64,000 nucleotides of DNA from Leptolyngbyaceae cyanobacterium RM1_1_2 (lineage in GTDB: Bacteria > Cyanobacteriota > Cyanobacteriia > Phormidesmidales > Phormidesmidaceae). Position 1 is the first letter of the stretch. Each line of letters opens with the position of its first letter. The notes under the pieces were generated by a model. That model saw only the letters and a list, made by a program, of their open reading frames with translations, searched no databases and was not told the DNA's origin. The translations under genes were made by a program, and so were the position numbers. The DNA is taken from NCBI GenBank assembly GCA_012032345.1, contig JAAUQI010000003.1, positions 1 through 64,000 on the forward strand. Direction: 5' to 3'. Shown piece by piece: positions 26,529 to 34,496 of the stretch.

Positions 26529-27575
26529 CTAAGCCTGCCAGCGGAGCTGCTGAGTTTTGACAGGGGTGACAAATTCTCGGTTTTCGGCCTGCGATCGCGC
26601 ATACTCATTTTTAAGCTGATAGTACCAGCGGGCCGGGGTATCTGAGTCTTTAATCAGCCGCAGTACAGGGTCGTGCTTCAGGCCAATCTGCTGTTTAGCC
26701 ACCACGTCTCGATCCTGTCTCAAAAACGACCTGATCAGCGGCATCATCAAGGGCTTGAGCATCCAGCCCCAGGGAATATCCCAGTACAGCTCAAAGGTGA
26801 CATCGGTTTCGGTGGCTGAAAGCGGCGTCACCGTAGTCAAATTGACGACGCGGTGTCTGGCTGTCGTTGTTTCTTCCGTTCGCAGTCCCGGCAGATAAAA
26901 GATAATCTCAGTTTCGGGCGCACCGCCCATAAGGCCGTACAGTCGTCCGGCGTTGGCAATCGGGTGTCGTCGCATAGTAAAGCCATAGGGCGACGGGTCA
27001 AACCATTTCACCTCGTCGTGGAGTTCGCCTGTGCGCCACCACCAGGCCCGATGCACATAGGGAGAGTGGGCCGGATCCATCAGGCCGACAACCGCATAGT
27101 CAATAAAGCAGGGAAACCGCAGGGTGTAGGTGACATTGGGCCGAGCCTGGGGGCCAAAGCCAGGAATTTTAGGAATTTCAAATCGGGGCGGCTGGGTCTG
27201 AGCTGGATCTGGATCTGGTATAAATATCCAGACATTGCCCTGGGTTTCTTCCAGGGTATAAGCCTGGACGTTGAAGCGATTGAGATCAATCTGCTGATCA
27301 GGCATTAGCGAGGGAATTTCAGTGCAGTGACCAGAGGAATCAAACTTCCAGCCGTGATAGCAGCACTGTACGGCACAGCCATCAAACCAGCCACAGCTCA
27401 GGGGCACTGCCCGGTGAGGACAGACATCTTTTAGGGCAAAGGCTTGGCCTGACTGAGTTCTGCCAAACAAAATAGCTTCGCCTAAAAGCGTTTTTGCCAG
27501 CATCTTGCCCGGTTTGAGGGCATGGCTGGGCAGGGCATGATACCAAATATTCCGCAAGAAGAAAGGATCTGTCAC
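26529..27575 (-). CDS. Rieske-type oxygenase (PaO/vanillate demethylase-like)
   Basis: Iron-dependent aromatic or tetrapyrrole ring oxygenase. A Rieske 2Fe-2S site (CPHRAVPLSCGWFDG then CCYHGWKFD) lies near residues 50-76. A catalytic-domain part follows with DPAHSPYVHRAWWW, which supplies a probable mononuclear iron ligand set (Asp and two His). About 348 residues. I choose the GTG at 27575 (or 27581, two codons earlier), giving TDPFFLRNIWYHALP, which is the usual N-terminus. The frame runs open to 27776, overlapping the divergent helicase gene, and I reject that extension. The substrate is unknown; relatives act on chlorophyll catabolites or small aromatics. Confidence 0.85.
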   Translation of the reverse strand: MTDPFFLRNIWYHALPSHALKPGKMLAKTLLGEAILFGRTQSGQAFALKDVCPHRAVPLSCGWFDGCAVQCCYHGWKFDSSGHCTEIPSLMPDQQIDLNRFNVQAYTLEETQGNVWIFIPDPDPAQTQPPRFEIPKIPGFGPQARPNVTYTLRFPCFIDYAVVGLMDPAHSPYVHRAWWWRTGELHDEVKWFDPSPYGFTMRRHPIANAGRLYGLMGGAPETEIIFYLPGLRTEETTTARHRVVNLTTVTPLSATETDVTFELYWDIPWGWMLKPLMMPLIRSFLRQDRDVVAKQQIGLKHDPVLRLIKDSDTPARWYYQLKNEYARSQAENREFVTPVKTQQLRWQA

Positions 27576-27715
27576 CGACACAGGACTGCGCTCACTGAAC
27601 TCGCCAGTATCGCAGCTTAACACGACCTCTCGCCAGCGGGTAAGCCTTGGCAGCCTGCTGCCAGCCGTGGTTGCTAAATCTCCCATACAATAGGCCCAGG
27701 GTGTACAGGTAGCTA

Positions 27716-29209
27716 ATGGGCCGAACGCCAACGCTAAAATTTGAACGGGGTACGCTGATTCTGCACCCGCCGCCACGGGGCAAAGCCTGGGTGAACTATG
27801 CTGTGTGGGACGATCGCATCGAGCGCTTTCGAGTCCCGGCGAACCAGTATCGCGCTCTGGTAGAGGCTCTGCGGGCCGAAGGGGTCAGCTTTGACGATCA
27901 GTCGCCCAAATTTGAGCCGCTGCAGCTCAAGCCTGGATTGGTGATGAAGCCCTATGCTCACCAGCAAGAGGCGCTAGCAGCCTGGGTGCGATCGGGCTGG
28001 CGCGGGGTGGTGGTGTTGCCCACGGCGGCTGGCAAAACCTACCTGGCTCAAATGGTGATGCAGGCAACGCCCCGCAGCACGCTGATTACGGTGCCGACGC
28101 TGGATCTGATGCACCAGTGGTATGCCCATCTAGAGGCCGCTTTCCCAGATGTAGAGATTGGGCTGCTAGGGGGCGGTTCCCGCGATCGCACACCGATTTT
28201 AGTCGCCACCTACGACAGCGCCGCGATTCACGCCGAGACCTTGGGCAACCAGTACGCCCTGCTCATTTGCGATGAGTGCCATCATCTGCCCAGCGACTTC
28301 AACCGCGTCATTGCTGAATTTTCGATCGCTCCTTACCGTCTAGGGCTGACTGCTACCCCCGATCGCGCTGACGGTCGCCACGCGGATCTAACTCAGCTCC
28401 TCGGCCCGGTGGTCTACCATAAAACTGCTGAGGAGCTTTCAGGCAAGGCTTTAGCCGCCTATCAGGTGATTCAAATCAAGGTGCAGCTCTCAGAAACAGA
28501 GCGCGATCGCTACAATTTTTTAATTCAGCGGCGCAATCGGTTTCTACAAGAGAAAAATATCTGGCTGGGGTCGGCTCAGGGCTGGCAGCGATTTGTTGGG
28601 GCTAGTGCCCGATCTCAGGACGGACGACGGGCCATGCTAGCCCACCGGGAAGCTAAAGCGATCGCCTGGGGGACTGACGGCAAGATCACTGTTTTAGCCG
28701 ATCTGCTCACCCAGCATTTTCCAGAGCGGACGCTAATCTTCACCAACGACAATGCCACAGTTTACCGCATCTCTCAGGACTTCTTGATTCCCGCCATCAC
28801 CCACCAAACCCCCGTCAAAGAGCGCCACGAGGTGCTGCAAAAGTTTCGCAGCGGTGAGTATAAAACCCTGGTGGCCTCTCATGTGCTGAATGAGGGGGTA
28901 GACGTGCCCGAGGCCAGAGTGGCAATTTTGCTCTCAGGGTCTGGGTCTACCCGCGAGTACATTCAGCGATTGGGCCGGGTGCTGCGTAAGGGCAAAGGCG
29001 ATAAGCTGGCACTGCTGTACGAGGTGGTGGCCGAAGAAACCACTGAGGAAAATGTGTCTCGCCGTCGTCGCCAGACACCGAAGCCCTGTAGTACGCCCTA
29101 TGAAGCGCCCCACCAGCTTGAGCTGGCTCCTGTCTACGATATTGCCGCCCGCCGGGTGCCCAAGGCGGCTGAGGCAGCAGGGAACTGGCCGGGGAGCGAA
29201 GAGGAGTAA
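27716..29209 (+). CDS. XPB-like superfamily 2 DNA helicase
   Basis: A 497-residue ATP-dependent helicase resembling archaeal and bacterial XPB (Rad25). An N-terminal damage-recognition-like region (1-75) is followed by the helicase core: Walker A PTAAGKT (102-108), the DECH box (186-189), LGLTATPDRADGR, and the second RecA domain with TLIFTNDN and QRLGRVLRKGKG (motif VI). A basic tail SRRRRQTPK follows. Bacterial XPB proteins are found in some lineages and cooperate with nucleases in repair. Here the gene runs directly into an endonuclease III-like gene with two bases between them, so they are translationally coupled. Confidence 0.88.
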   Translation: MGRTPTLKFERGTLILHPPPRGKAWVNYAVWDDRIERFRVPANQYRALVEALRAEGVSFDDQSPKFEPLQLKPGLVMKPYAHQQEALAAWVRSGWRGVVVLPTAAGKTYLAQMVMQATPRSTLITVPTLDLMHQWYAHLEAAFPDVEIGLLGGGSRDRTPILVATYDSAAIHAETLGNQYALLICDECHHLPSDFNRVIAEFSIAPYRLGLTATPDRADGRHADLTQLLGPVVYHKTAEELSGKALAAYQVIQIKVQLSETERDRYNFLIQRRNRFLQEKNIWLGSAQGWQRFVGASARSQDGRRAMLAHREAKAIAWGTDGKITVLADLLTQHFPERTLIFTNDNATVYRISQDFLIPAITHQTPVKERHEVLQKFRSGEYKTLVASHVLNEGVDVPEARVAILLSGSGSTREYIQRLGRVLRKGKGDKLALLYEVVAEETTEENVSRRRRQTPKPCSTPYEAPHQLELAPVYDIAARRVPKAAEAAGNWPGSEEE

Positions 29210-29211
29210 AC

Positions 29212-29880
29212 GTGCCGACTCTAGCCAGCTTTGATATTGACTTAGTAATCGAACGTCTGCGTCAGGCGGTGCAGCCCTACCCCAAGGCGGCGATGTTTGA
29301 GCTGGCAGAGCAGGGCTATAACTCTTTGTTTGAGCAGCTCATTGCCTGCATAATCTCAATTCGCACCTATGATGAAGTCAGCGTCCCGGTGGCGCAGCGG
29401 CTGTTTGCTCAGGCTAAAACAGCCGCTGCGATCGCTCAGCTCAGCGTTTCAGAGCTGACGGCACTCATTCGAGACAGCACCTTTGCAGATCGTAAGGCAG
29501 TCCAAATTCAAGCGATCGCCCAGCAAATTTTAGATCACCACCAGGGAGAGCTACCCGCCGATGCCGCAGTCCTCAGCAGCTTCAACGGGGTTGGCCCCAA
29601 ATGCACCCATCTAGCCCTGGGTGTAGCTTTGGGACATCCCTGCATCAGCGTAGATATCCATGTCCACCGGGTCACCAATCGCTGGGGCTACGTGCAAACC
29701 AAAACGCCTGAGAAAACCATGAAAGCGCTTGAGATAGCTTTACCCCAGCGCTACTGGGTCGAGATTAATCGTCTGCTCGTCCCGTTTGGCAAGCATATTT
29801 GCAAAGGCACCCAGCCTAAATGCTCACCTGTCCGCTGCTCAACATGTGTGCCCAGGTTGGTCTATCACAGCCATAACTAA
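29212..29880 (+). CDS. Endonuclease III-like DNA glycosylase/AP lyase
   Basis: Helix-hairpin-helix GPD glycosylase of 222 residues that would remove oxidised pyrimidines. The hairpin FNGVGPKCTHLAL contains the catalytic lysine (in GPK) and SVDIHVHRV contains the catalytic aspartate. The C-terminal cysteine set for a 4Fe-4S cluster reads C-x6-C-x4-C-x2-C (CKGTQPKCSPVRCSTC), not the usual C-x6-C-x2-C-x5-C. Start GTG 29212 follows the helicase stop by two bases, with a GAAGAGGAG ribosome site inside the helicase end. The pairing with XPB suggests a coupled excision-repair unit. Confidence 0.85.
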   Translation: MPTLASFDIDLVIERLRQAVQPYPKAAMFELAEQGYNSLFEQLIACIISIRTYDEVSVPVAQRLFAQAKTAAAIAQLSVSELTALIRDSTFADRKAVQIQAIAQQILDHHQGELPADAAVLSSFNGVGPKCTHLALGVALGHPCISVDIHVHRVTNRWGYVQTKTPEKTMKALEIALPQRYWVEINRLLVPFGKHICKGTQPKCSPVRCSTCVPRLVYHSHN

Positions 29881-30034
29881 AGGCTAAAGATTTTAGCCTG
29901 CCTGCTATGTTATTAAGAACACTGTAGTCAGTTGTGACAAATTTGCAGATTTACGTAGCACTCGCTGATTACACCCCTGCTAAATAAAAGTCATTTCTGG
30001 CTGTAGGGTCAACTCCAGTCATATACCTGATTGA

Positions 30035-32008
30035 ATGCGCTTTCGATTTTGCTTAAGTTGGATACTGCGACCCAAGGGCCAGTATCCAGGAATTGATTTA
30101 CAGGGTTGTGATCTCAGCGAATATGATTTGAGCGGAGCTGATTTCAGCGGGGCGGATCTGAGTGAAGCAAATCTGCAAGGAGCCAACCTCAGCGGGGCTA
30201 ACCTGCGAGGTGCTGATTTAAGAAATGCCAATCTCAGCCATACCAGCTTGCGATCGGCTATTTTACGCCGCGCAAACTTGGCCCGGGCCGATCTAACCGG
30301 GGCAGATTTTCAAAGCAGCCCAGACTTCTTAAGCCCCACAGATTTAGGCGGCGCTCTCCTCAGGCAGGCCGTCCTGCATCAGGTCAGCATGAGGGCTGTA
30401 AAGATGCCAGAAGTAGACTTATCAGAAGCCTGCATTCGAGATGCAGATTTACATGAGGTCATCCTGCAAGGCGCAAACCTGGCCAGAGTTAAATTCTTCA
30501 ATACTGACCTGAGCTATGCCATTTTAGAGCGCGTGGATCTCACTGAAGCCAGCTTTCAAAGCTCTAAGCTCACCGGAGCCAACATCCGCTACTCGGTCTT
30601 AGTGAGAACCAACTTAGCAAACGCCGACCTGAGCGGAGCTGATTTGCAAGGCAGCTACTTGGAACGTAGCGTTCTAGATGGAGCCAATCTGGCTAGTGCC
30701 AATCTAGACAACGCCAATCTTACGAGCGCAACTCTAAAAGAGGCGAATCTGCAAAATGCTTCACTGATTGGAGCCAACCTGGGAGGAGCCAAACTACAGC
30801 GCTCAAATCTTCAAGGAGCAGAGCTGCGACGAGCGAGGTTAAGATCGGCGGATCTCAGTCAGGCTCGACTGGACGGCGCACTTTTAAGTAATGCCCGACT
30901 CAATCAGGTACGGTTTCGAGGGACTATCTTGAGAAACGCTAGGCTAACAAATGCCACTCTCATTTTGACCGACCTGCATCAGGCCGATTTGCGAAATGCT
31001 AACTTATCCCTAGCGCGATTGGGCTTCTCTAATCTCAGCGAGGCCCAGTTTCAAGATGCCAAGCTCAGCGGTGCTGACTTTAGCTTTGCCAACCTCAGAC
31101 AGGCCAATCTCTGTCGCACTGACCTCAGCGGCGCAAATTTGACCTCGTCAATTCTGCAAGGGGCTAATCTAGCAGATGCGATCCTGCTGCGGGCCAACCT
31201 GCGAGAAGCCGATCTGCGTGCCTGTAATTTAGAAGGGGCCAAACTTAGTCGCATCTATGCCATTGCAGCAAACTTTGCCAATGCTCGACTTTGCCATGCA
31301 GAGCTAGGAGGGGCCAATCTGCTACAGGCGAATCTGCAAAATGCTGACCTGAGCCATGCCAAGCTGTATCGCTCCTACCTGAGCCATGCCAACCTGACAG
31401 GCGCTTCCTTGAGAGCCACAGAATTTAGCGGTACCAACGTCACAGGCTCATGCTTCAAACAGGTAGAGGCTGCGGACGCCCGCTTTATCGGCAATATTGG
31501 CCTGCGCTCAGATATTCAAGACTATTTAGCTGAGAGAGGGGCAACGCTGCGCCTCGATATTCCGGCTGAGCCAGAGCAGCTAGCCAACTTTGGAGAAGAT
31601 GTTGTTGATCTGCGGCCTCTGACGCTCATGACTGAGATTCGAGCTGATTTAGACTATCGCTTTTTAGATCTAGAGGAAACACTGCAAATTTTCCAGGGGC
31701 TGCTCGAGCAGCTCAACAACTCAGTAGATGACTATCTAGAGTTTGAAAAGCTAACGGCTGAACAAGCCCTACAAGCAAAGCAGTGGCTAGGAGTCTGCCA
31801 GCAAGATGCTGAAAGCTTTAGCGCCCGCATTCAACTGCAAAAGCAAGATGCTGAAGCTGAGCTAGCGATCATACCGAGTGCAGAGGTTTATCGGTGGCAG
31901 GCAGAGAGTTTTCCGCAGCTTCTAACAGTCATATACGAAGACATAGCCCGGATCGATGATCACATCCTGGATCTGGTCGCTCTCTGGAAGGGAATGACAG
32001 AAGCATGA
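30035..32008 (+). CDS. Large pentapeptide-repeat protein with helical C-terminus
   Basis: A 657-residue protein. From about residue 20 to 480 it is an almost unbroken series of A(D/N)LxX pentapeptides (about ninety), predicted to form a long right-handed beta-helix. No signal peptide or membrane segment is evident, although a basic, slightly hydrophobic N-terminus (MRFRFCLSWILRP) is present. The last 150 residues are acidic and helical (QIFQGLLEQLNNSVDDYLEFEKL), likely a coiled coil for oligomerisation. Function unknown; large pentapeptide proteins can act as scaffolds or DNA mimics. The small pentapeptide gene at 17989 is separate in type because it is secreted. Confidence 0.85.
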   Translation: MRFRFCLSWILRPKGQYPGIDLQGCDLSEYDLSGADFSGADLSEANLQGANLSGANLRGADLRNANLSHTSLRSAILRRANLARADLTGADFQSSPDFLSPTDLGGALLRQAVLHQVSMRAVKMPEVDLSEACIRDADLHEVILQGANLARVKFFNTDLSYAILERVDLTEASFQSSKLTGANIRYSVLVRTNLANADLSGADLQGSYLERSVLDGANLASANLDNANLTSATLKEANLQNASLIGANLGGAKLQRSNLQGAELRRARLRSADLSQARLDGALLSNARLNQVRFRGTILRNARLTNATLILTDLHQADLRNANLSLARLGFSNLSEAQFQDAKLSGADFSFANLRQANLCRTDLSGANLTSSILQGANLADAILLRANLREADLRACNLEGAKLSRIYAIAANFANARLCHAELGGANLLQANLQNADLSHAKLYRSYLSHANLTGASLRATEFSGTNVTGSCFKQVEAADARFIGNIGLRSDIQDYLAERGATLRLDIPAEPEQLANFGEDVVDLRPLTLMTEIRADLDYRFLDLEETLQIFQGLLEQLNNSVDDYLEFEKLTAEQALQAKQWLGVCQQDAESFSARIQLQKQDAEAELAIIPSAEVYRWQAESFPQLLTVIYEDIARIDDHILDLVALWKGMTEA

Positions 32009-32045
32009 CAGCCCTTTTCTGTCTTGATCGTTAGCCCTGTGAGCA

Positions 32046-32252
32046 TTACGGGATGAGAATTTCTTTGACGACTTTATCGTCCTCAACAACACCCAGACGC
32101 CGCCCTTTTTCGCGCTCTTCCTCAGCAATGCCGTAGAGGGCAAGCCCAGTTCTCAAAATCTCTGCCTTGTTTTTACCTAAAGCCTCAGCCAGCTTTTCGA
32201 GCTGATTGTAAGCTTCTTCAGAAAGTTCAAGGTTTAGGCGTTTCTTTTTCAT
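32046..32252 (-). CDS. Ribbon-helix-helix protein, antitoxin-like
   Basis: A 68-residue protein beginning KKKRLNLELSEEAYNQLEKLAEALGKNKAEILRTGL, a good match to the ribbon-helix-helix fold of CopG/MetJ-type DNA-binding proteins. Acidic residues and EKGRRLGVVEDDK follow. Such proteins are often antitoxins or small regulators. No toxin-like gene is adjacent, since the neighbours are the large pentapeptide gene and a zinc-ribbon membrane protein. It is therefore an orphan regulator or a remnant of a toxin-antitoxin pair. Confidence 0.7.
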   Translation of the reverse strand: MKKKRLNLELSEEAYNQLEKLAEALGKNKAEILRTGLALYGIAEEEREKGRRLGVVEDDKVVKEILIP

Positions 32253-32528
32253 TGCTCTTGAGAATTAAGATCCTGGGTGACGATTGAGCTGTTTGTTCTA
32301 AAGTAATCTCTACTGTAGATCACTCGTGCGTCCATAAGAATTACACATCACAAATGGTATTGCAAGCGTAAGTATTATGCGTTTTTTCCGTAAAAATTGA
32401 GATTTCCTTGCCAAAAATTATATCCCGGTTAGCACCAGCGGCAGTAGATGTGACAGAAAAGTACAGGCTTACTGATGAAATAGCCTGTACAGAAGACTTA
32501 TGTTGCTGACTGTGCCGTCTGGTCAAGC

Positions 32529-32711
32529 TCAGAGCAGCAGATATAGAAAAACCAGAACGATGACTAAGAAAACAGGGAGTCCTTCCGGTTCTGACAGATT
32601 CCTACGAAACCCACACCACAGACACTGATAGTAATCAGAACCTCGACGAACCAGCACATGCTTGCCACATCGGGGACATTCTAATCCCTCATGATCAAAA
32701 TTACCATGCAT
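32529..32711 (-). CDS. Zinc-ribbon small membrane protein
   Basis: A 60-residue protein with two CxxC pairs (CPRCG and CLWCG, about 18 residues apart) that form a zinc ribbon. A C-terminal hydrophobic segment (PVFLVIVLVFLYLLL) makes it a tail-anchored membrane protein. The ATG at 32711 has GGAGG seven bases upstream; the longer open frame to 32813 has no such site. Unknown function. Confidence 0.75.
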   Translation of the reverse strand: MHGNFDHEGLECPRCGKHVLVRRGSDYYQCLWCGFRRNLSEPEGLPVFLVIVLVFLYLLL

Positions 32712-32877
32712 AGCCATACCTCCAGCAAAGGGATTTGAAGCGTAGCGTGCAGCTTTCATGCCTGTAAAATGAGGTGCTCTCACGCTACACCTAAAATATA
32801 GCATTATATACACATTTATTGCTCATTATTTTTACATTAAACGCTCAAACTCATAACCCAGCACTTGCAGACTGATA

Positions 32878-33348
32878 ATGGTGAGGAAAACGATAGGATT
32901 TTTTATGCCCCCGTCGCAAATTATGGGTCTGCTTGTGGGTGGTCTGGCCCCGGCGCTGCTTTTTGGTCTGTTTGGTGTGTTGCAAAAGCTAAGCAATCAG
33001 AGCAATATCGGGCTTGGCCCTTACCTGATTGGCATTGGCGTTGGGGTTTTTATCATTGGCGGCGTCAGCTATGGCCTGCTGCCTAATCGCAGTTTGCCGC
33101 CGATAGCTTTTGGGTATGCTGTCCTCATGGGACTCTTTTGGGCTTCTGGGGCTGCGCTAGTCGCTGTCGGGCTGACCTACTACGGCACTCCAATTTCTAA
33201 GCTGGTGCCGCTCTACAATATGAACACGCTCATTGCCGTGCTGCTGGGGCTGCTGCTTTTTGCTGAGTGGCAGGATATTTCGGTTGTGAAGCTGCTGCTG
33301 GGAGCGGTGCTAATTGTGGTGGGGGGTGTGCTGGTAGCCAGTGCTTGA
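32878..33348 (+). CDS. DMT-superfamily transporter-like membrane protein (EamA/RhaT type)
   Basis: A 156-residue protein with five hydrophobic segments (for example IMGLLVGGLAPALLFGLFG and LLGAVLIVVGGVLVASA). Its pattern YYGTPISKLVPLYNMNTLIAVLLG is like the half-size members of the drug/metabolite transporter superfamily. Half-size forms work as dimers. The start could be ATG 32905 (PPSQIMG) if the first nine residues are not used; 32878 is an alternative GTG. Substrate unknown. Confidence 0.7.
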   Translation: MVRKTIGFFMPPSQIMGLLVGGLAPALLFGLFGVLQKLSNQSNIGLGPYLIGIGVGVFIIGGVSYGLLPNRSLPPIAFGYAVLMGLFWASGAALVAVGLTYYGTPISKLVPLYNMNTLIAVLLGLLLFAEWQDISVVKLLLGAVLIVVGGVLVASA

Positions 33349-33414
33349 GACAGGGGCGATCGCCCGAATTTACCCGCTAGTGTCTATTAAATCTTGTCGG
33401 GATAGGACAGACAA

Positions 33415-33447
33415 ACGTGGCTGACTCTAAAAGTGACTCAGCCACGT
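33415..33447 (-). terminator. Hairpin terminator of the ferritin-like gene
   Basis: The stem ACGTGGCTGA/TCAGCCACGT (10 pairs) lies 17 bases beyond the end of the minus-strand gene at 33464. The T-rich tail on that strand (TTTGTC) is modest. It probably ends transcription of the ferritin-like gene and may also serve the convergent transporter gene. Confidence 0.6.
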
Positions 33448-33463
33448 CTAAAGTTATGAAGGG

Positions 33464-34369
33464 TTAAGAAGCTACTTTAGGGCGTTTGACCTCGGGCTTC
33501 ACCTGATTGATGCCGCTCAAAAACATGGGTACCAACTTTTCCATAAAGGCTTGCGGATCGCGGTTCCAAACTCTTTGCGCTGCTGTGATCCGAGTCTGCT
33601 GCAGATCGGGCGCTAGCAGGGTCAGTGGCAACCGCTCAGCGAGATATTGGGGACGCTCCCACACGGGCAGCGTATTAGCAATCTCAACCAGCTTACTGAC
33701 GCGGCGCAGTTCTGCTCCCAGGGTAATGTCCATACCCGACTCGTAAGCTGCCTGCTCGATCGCGGCATACTTGATTCTGGCCTGCTCTACTTTGCGGCGG
33801 TGAACCGGACTTTTGCGGGCAATCTCAGCCAGACGGCGGGTGCCCCAGCGGACGTGGCCAGTTTCTTCTGGCAAAATCCGCTCAATTGTTTCGCGGATTT
33901 TGATGTTTTCGTCGGTTTGGGGTGCCTGCTTCAGCGCATGGATGTGAGCTGAGAAATATTCGCAGCCCCGCTTTTCAGTCACGTTAATGGCCGCCAGAGC
34001 AGAAATAATGCCGTCTTCTTTGTGCTCAGGAGAGCTAAACTGTTCTTGGTCTAGCAGCCGCTCAAACTCGTCAATATAGGAAGAACCAGGGGGCGTATTC
34101 ACCTCCGCGCCTAGGTCAATCAGCAAATCAGTTAGCCAAAAAGCATGACGAGCTTCGTCGGCAATGTGGTGCGACAGGTCTTGCACCAGATCTCGCGGCT
34201 CACCGTTGAGGGTTTCAATCAGGTCGGTCAGGTCTTTGCAACTGCGCTGTTCGTTATAGCGGTAGCGATTGAGCGTGATGTGGTGAATTTCACGATCGCT
34301 GACCACTCGGCTCAGAATGTCACGAGCGCTTAGAGCGTTTTGAAGTTTGCGGGGGTAGGCGACAGTCAT
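33464..34369 (-). CDS. Ferritin-like domain protein
   Basis: A 301-residue soluble protein with a long-helix, ferritin-like four-helix bundle. Metal-binding type residues are visible in DEARHAFWLTDLL (E..H pair), EETGHVRWGTRRL (E..H pair) and E. These are typical of diiron proteins, but no close relative with known activity was recognised. Length is unusual for true ferritin. It stands alone between a transporter gene and the AAA ATPase gene; a terminator hairpin lies downstream. Confidence 0.75.
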   Translation of the reverse strand: MTVAYPRKLQNALSARDILSRVVSDREIHHITLNRYRYNEQRSCKDLTDLIETLNGEPRDLVQDLSHHIADEARHAFWLTDLLIDLGAEVNTPPGSSYIDEFERLLDQEQFSSPEHKEDGIISALAAINVTEKRGCEYFSAHIHALKQAPQTDENIKIRETIERILPEETGHVRWGTRRLAEIARKSPVHRRKVEQARIKYAAIEQAAYESGMDITLGAELRRVSKLVEIANTLPVWERPQYLAERLPLTLLAPDLQQTRITAAQRVWNRDPQAFMEKLVPMFLSGINQVKPEVKRPKVAS

Positions 34370-34496
34370 TGCAATGTTTCAATTTGTAAACTGTTAATTA
34401 GATCCTAACGCACTTCTTTTTGTCAGGGGAGTTGGCTGTAGTTTTTCTTTCAGTCAGAAATTTTTATAGTTTCCTTGGGCTGTCTGACAAAAGCAG

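Noticed and set aside
27575-27776. N-terminal extension of the Rieske oxygenase
   Set aside because: It would overlap the divergent helicase start and its sequence does not match the family N-terminus.
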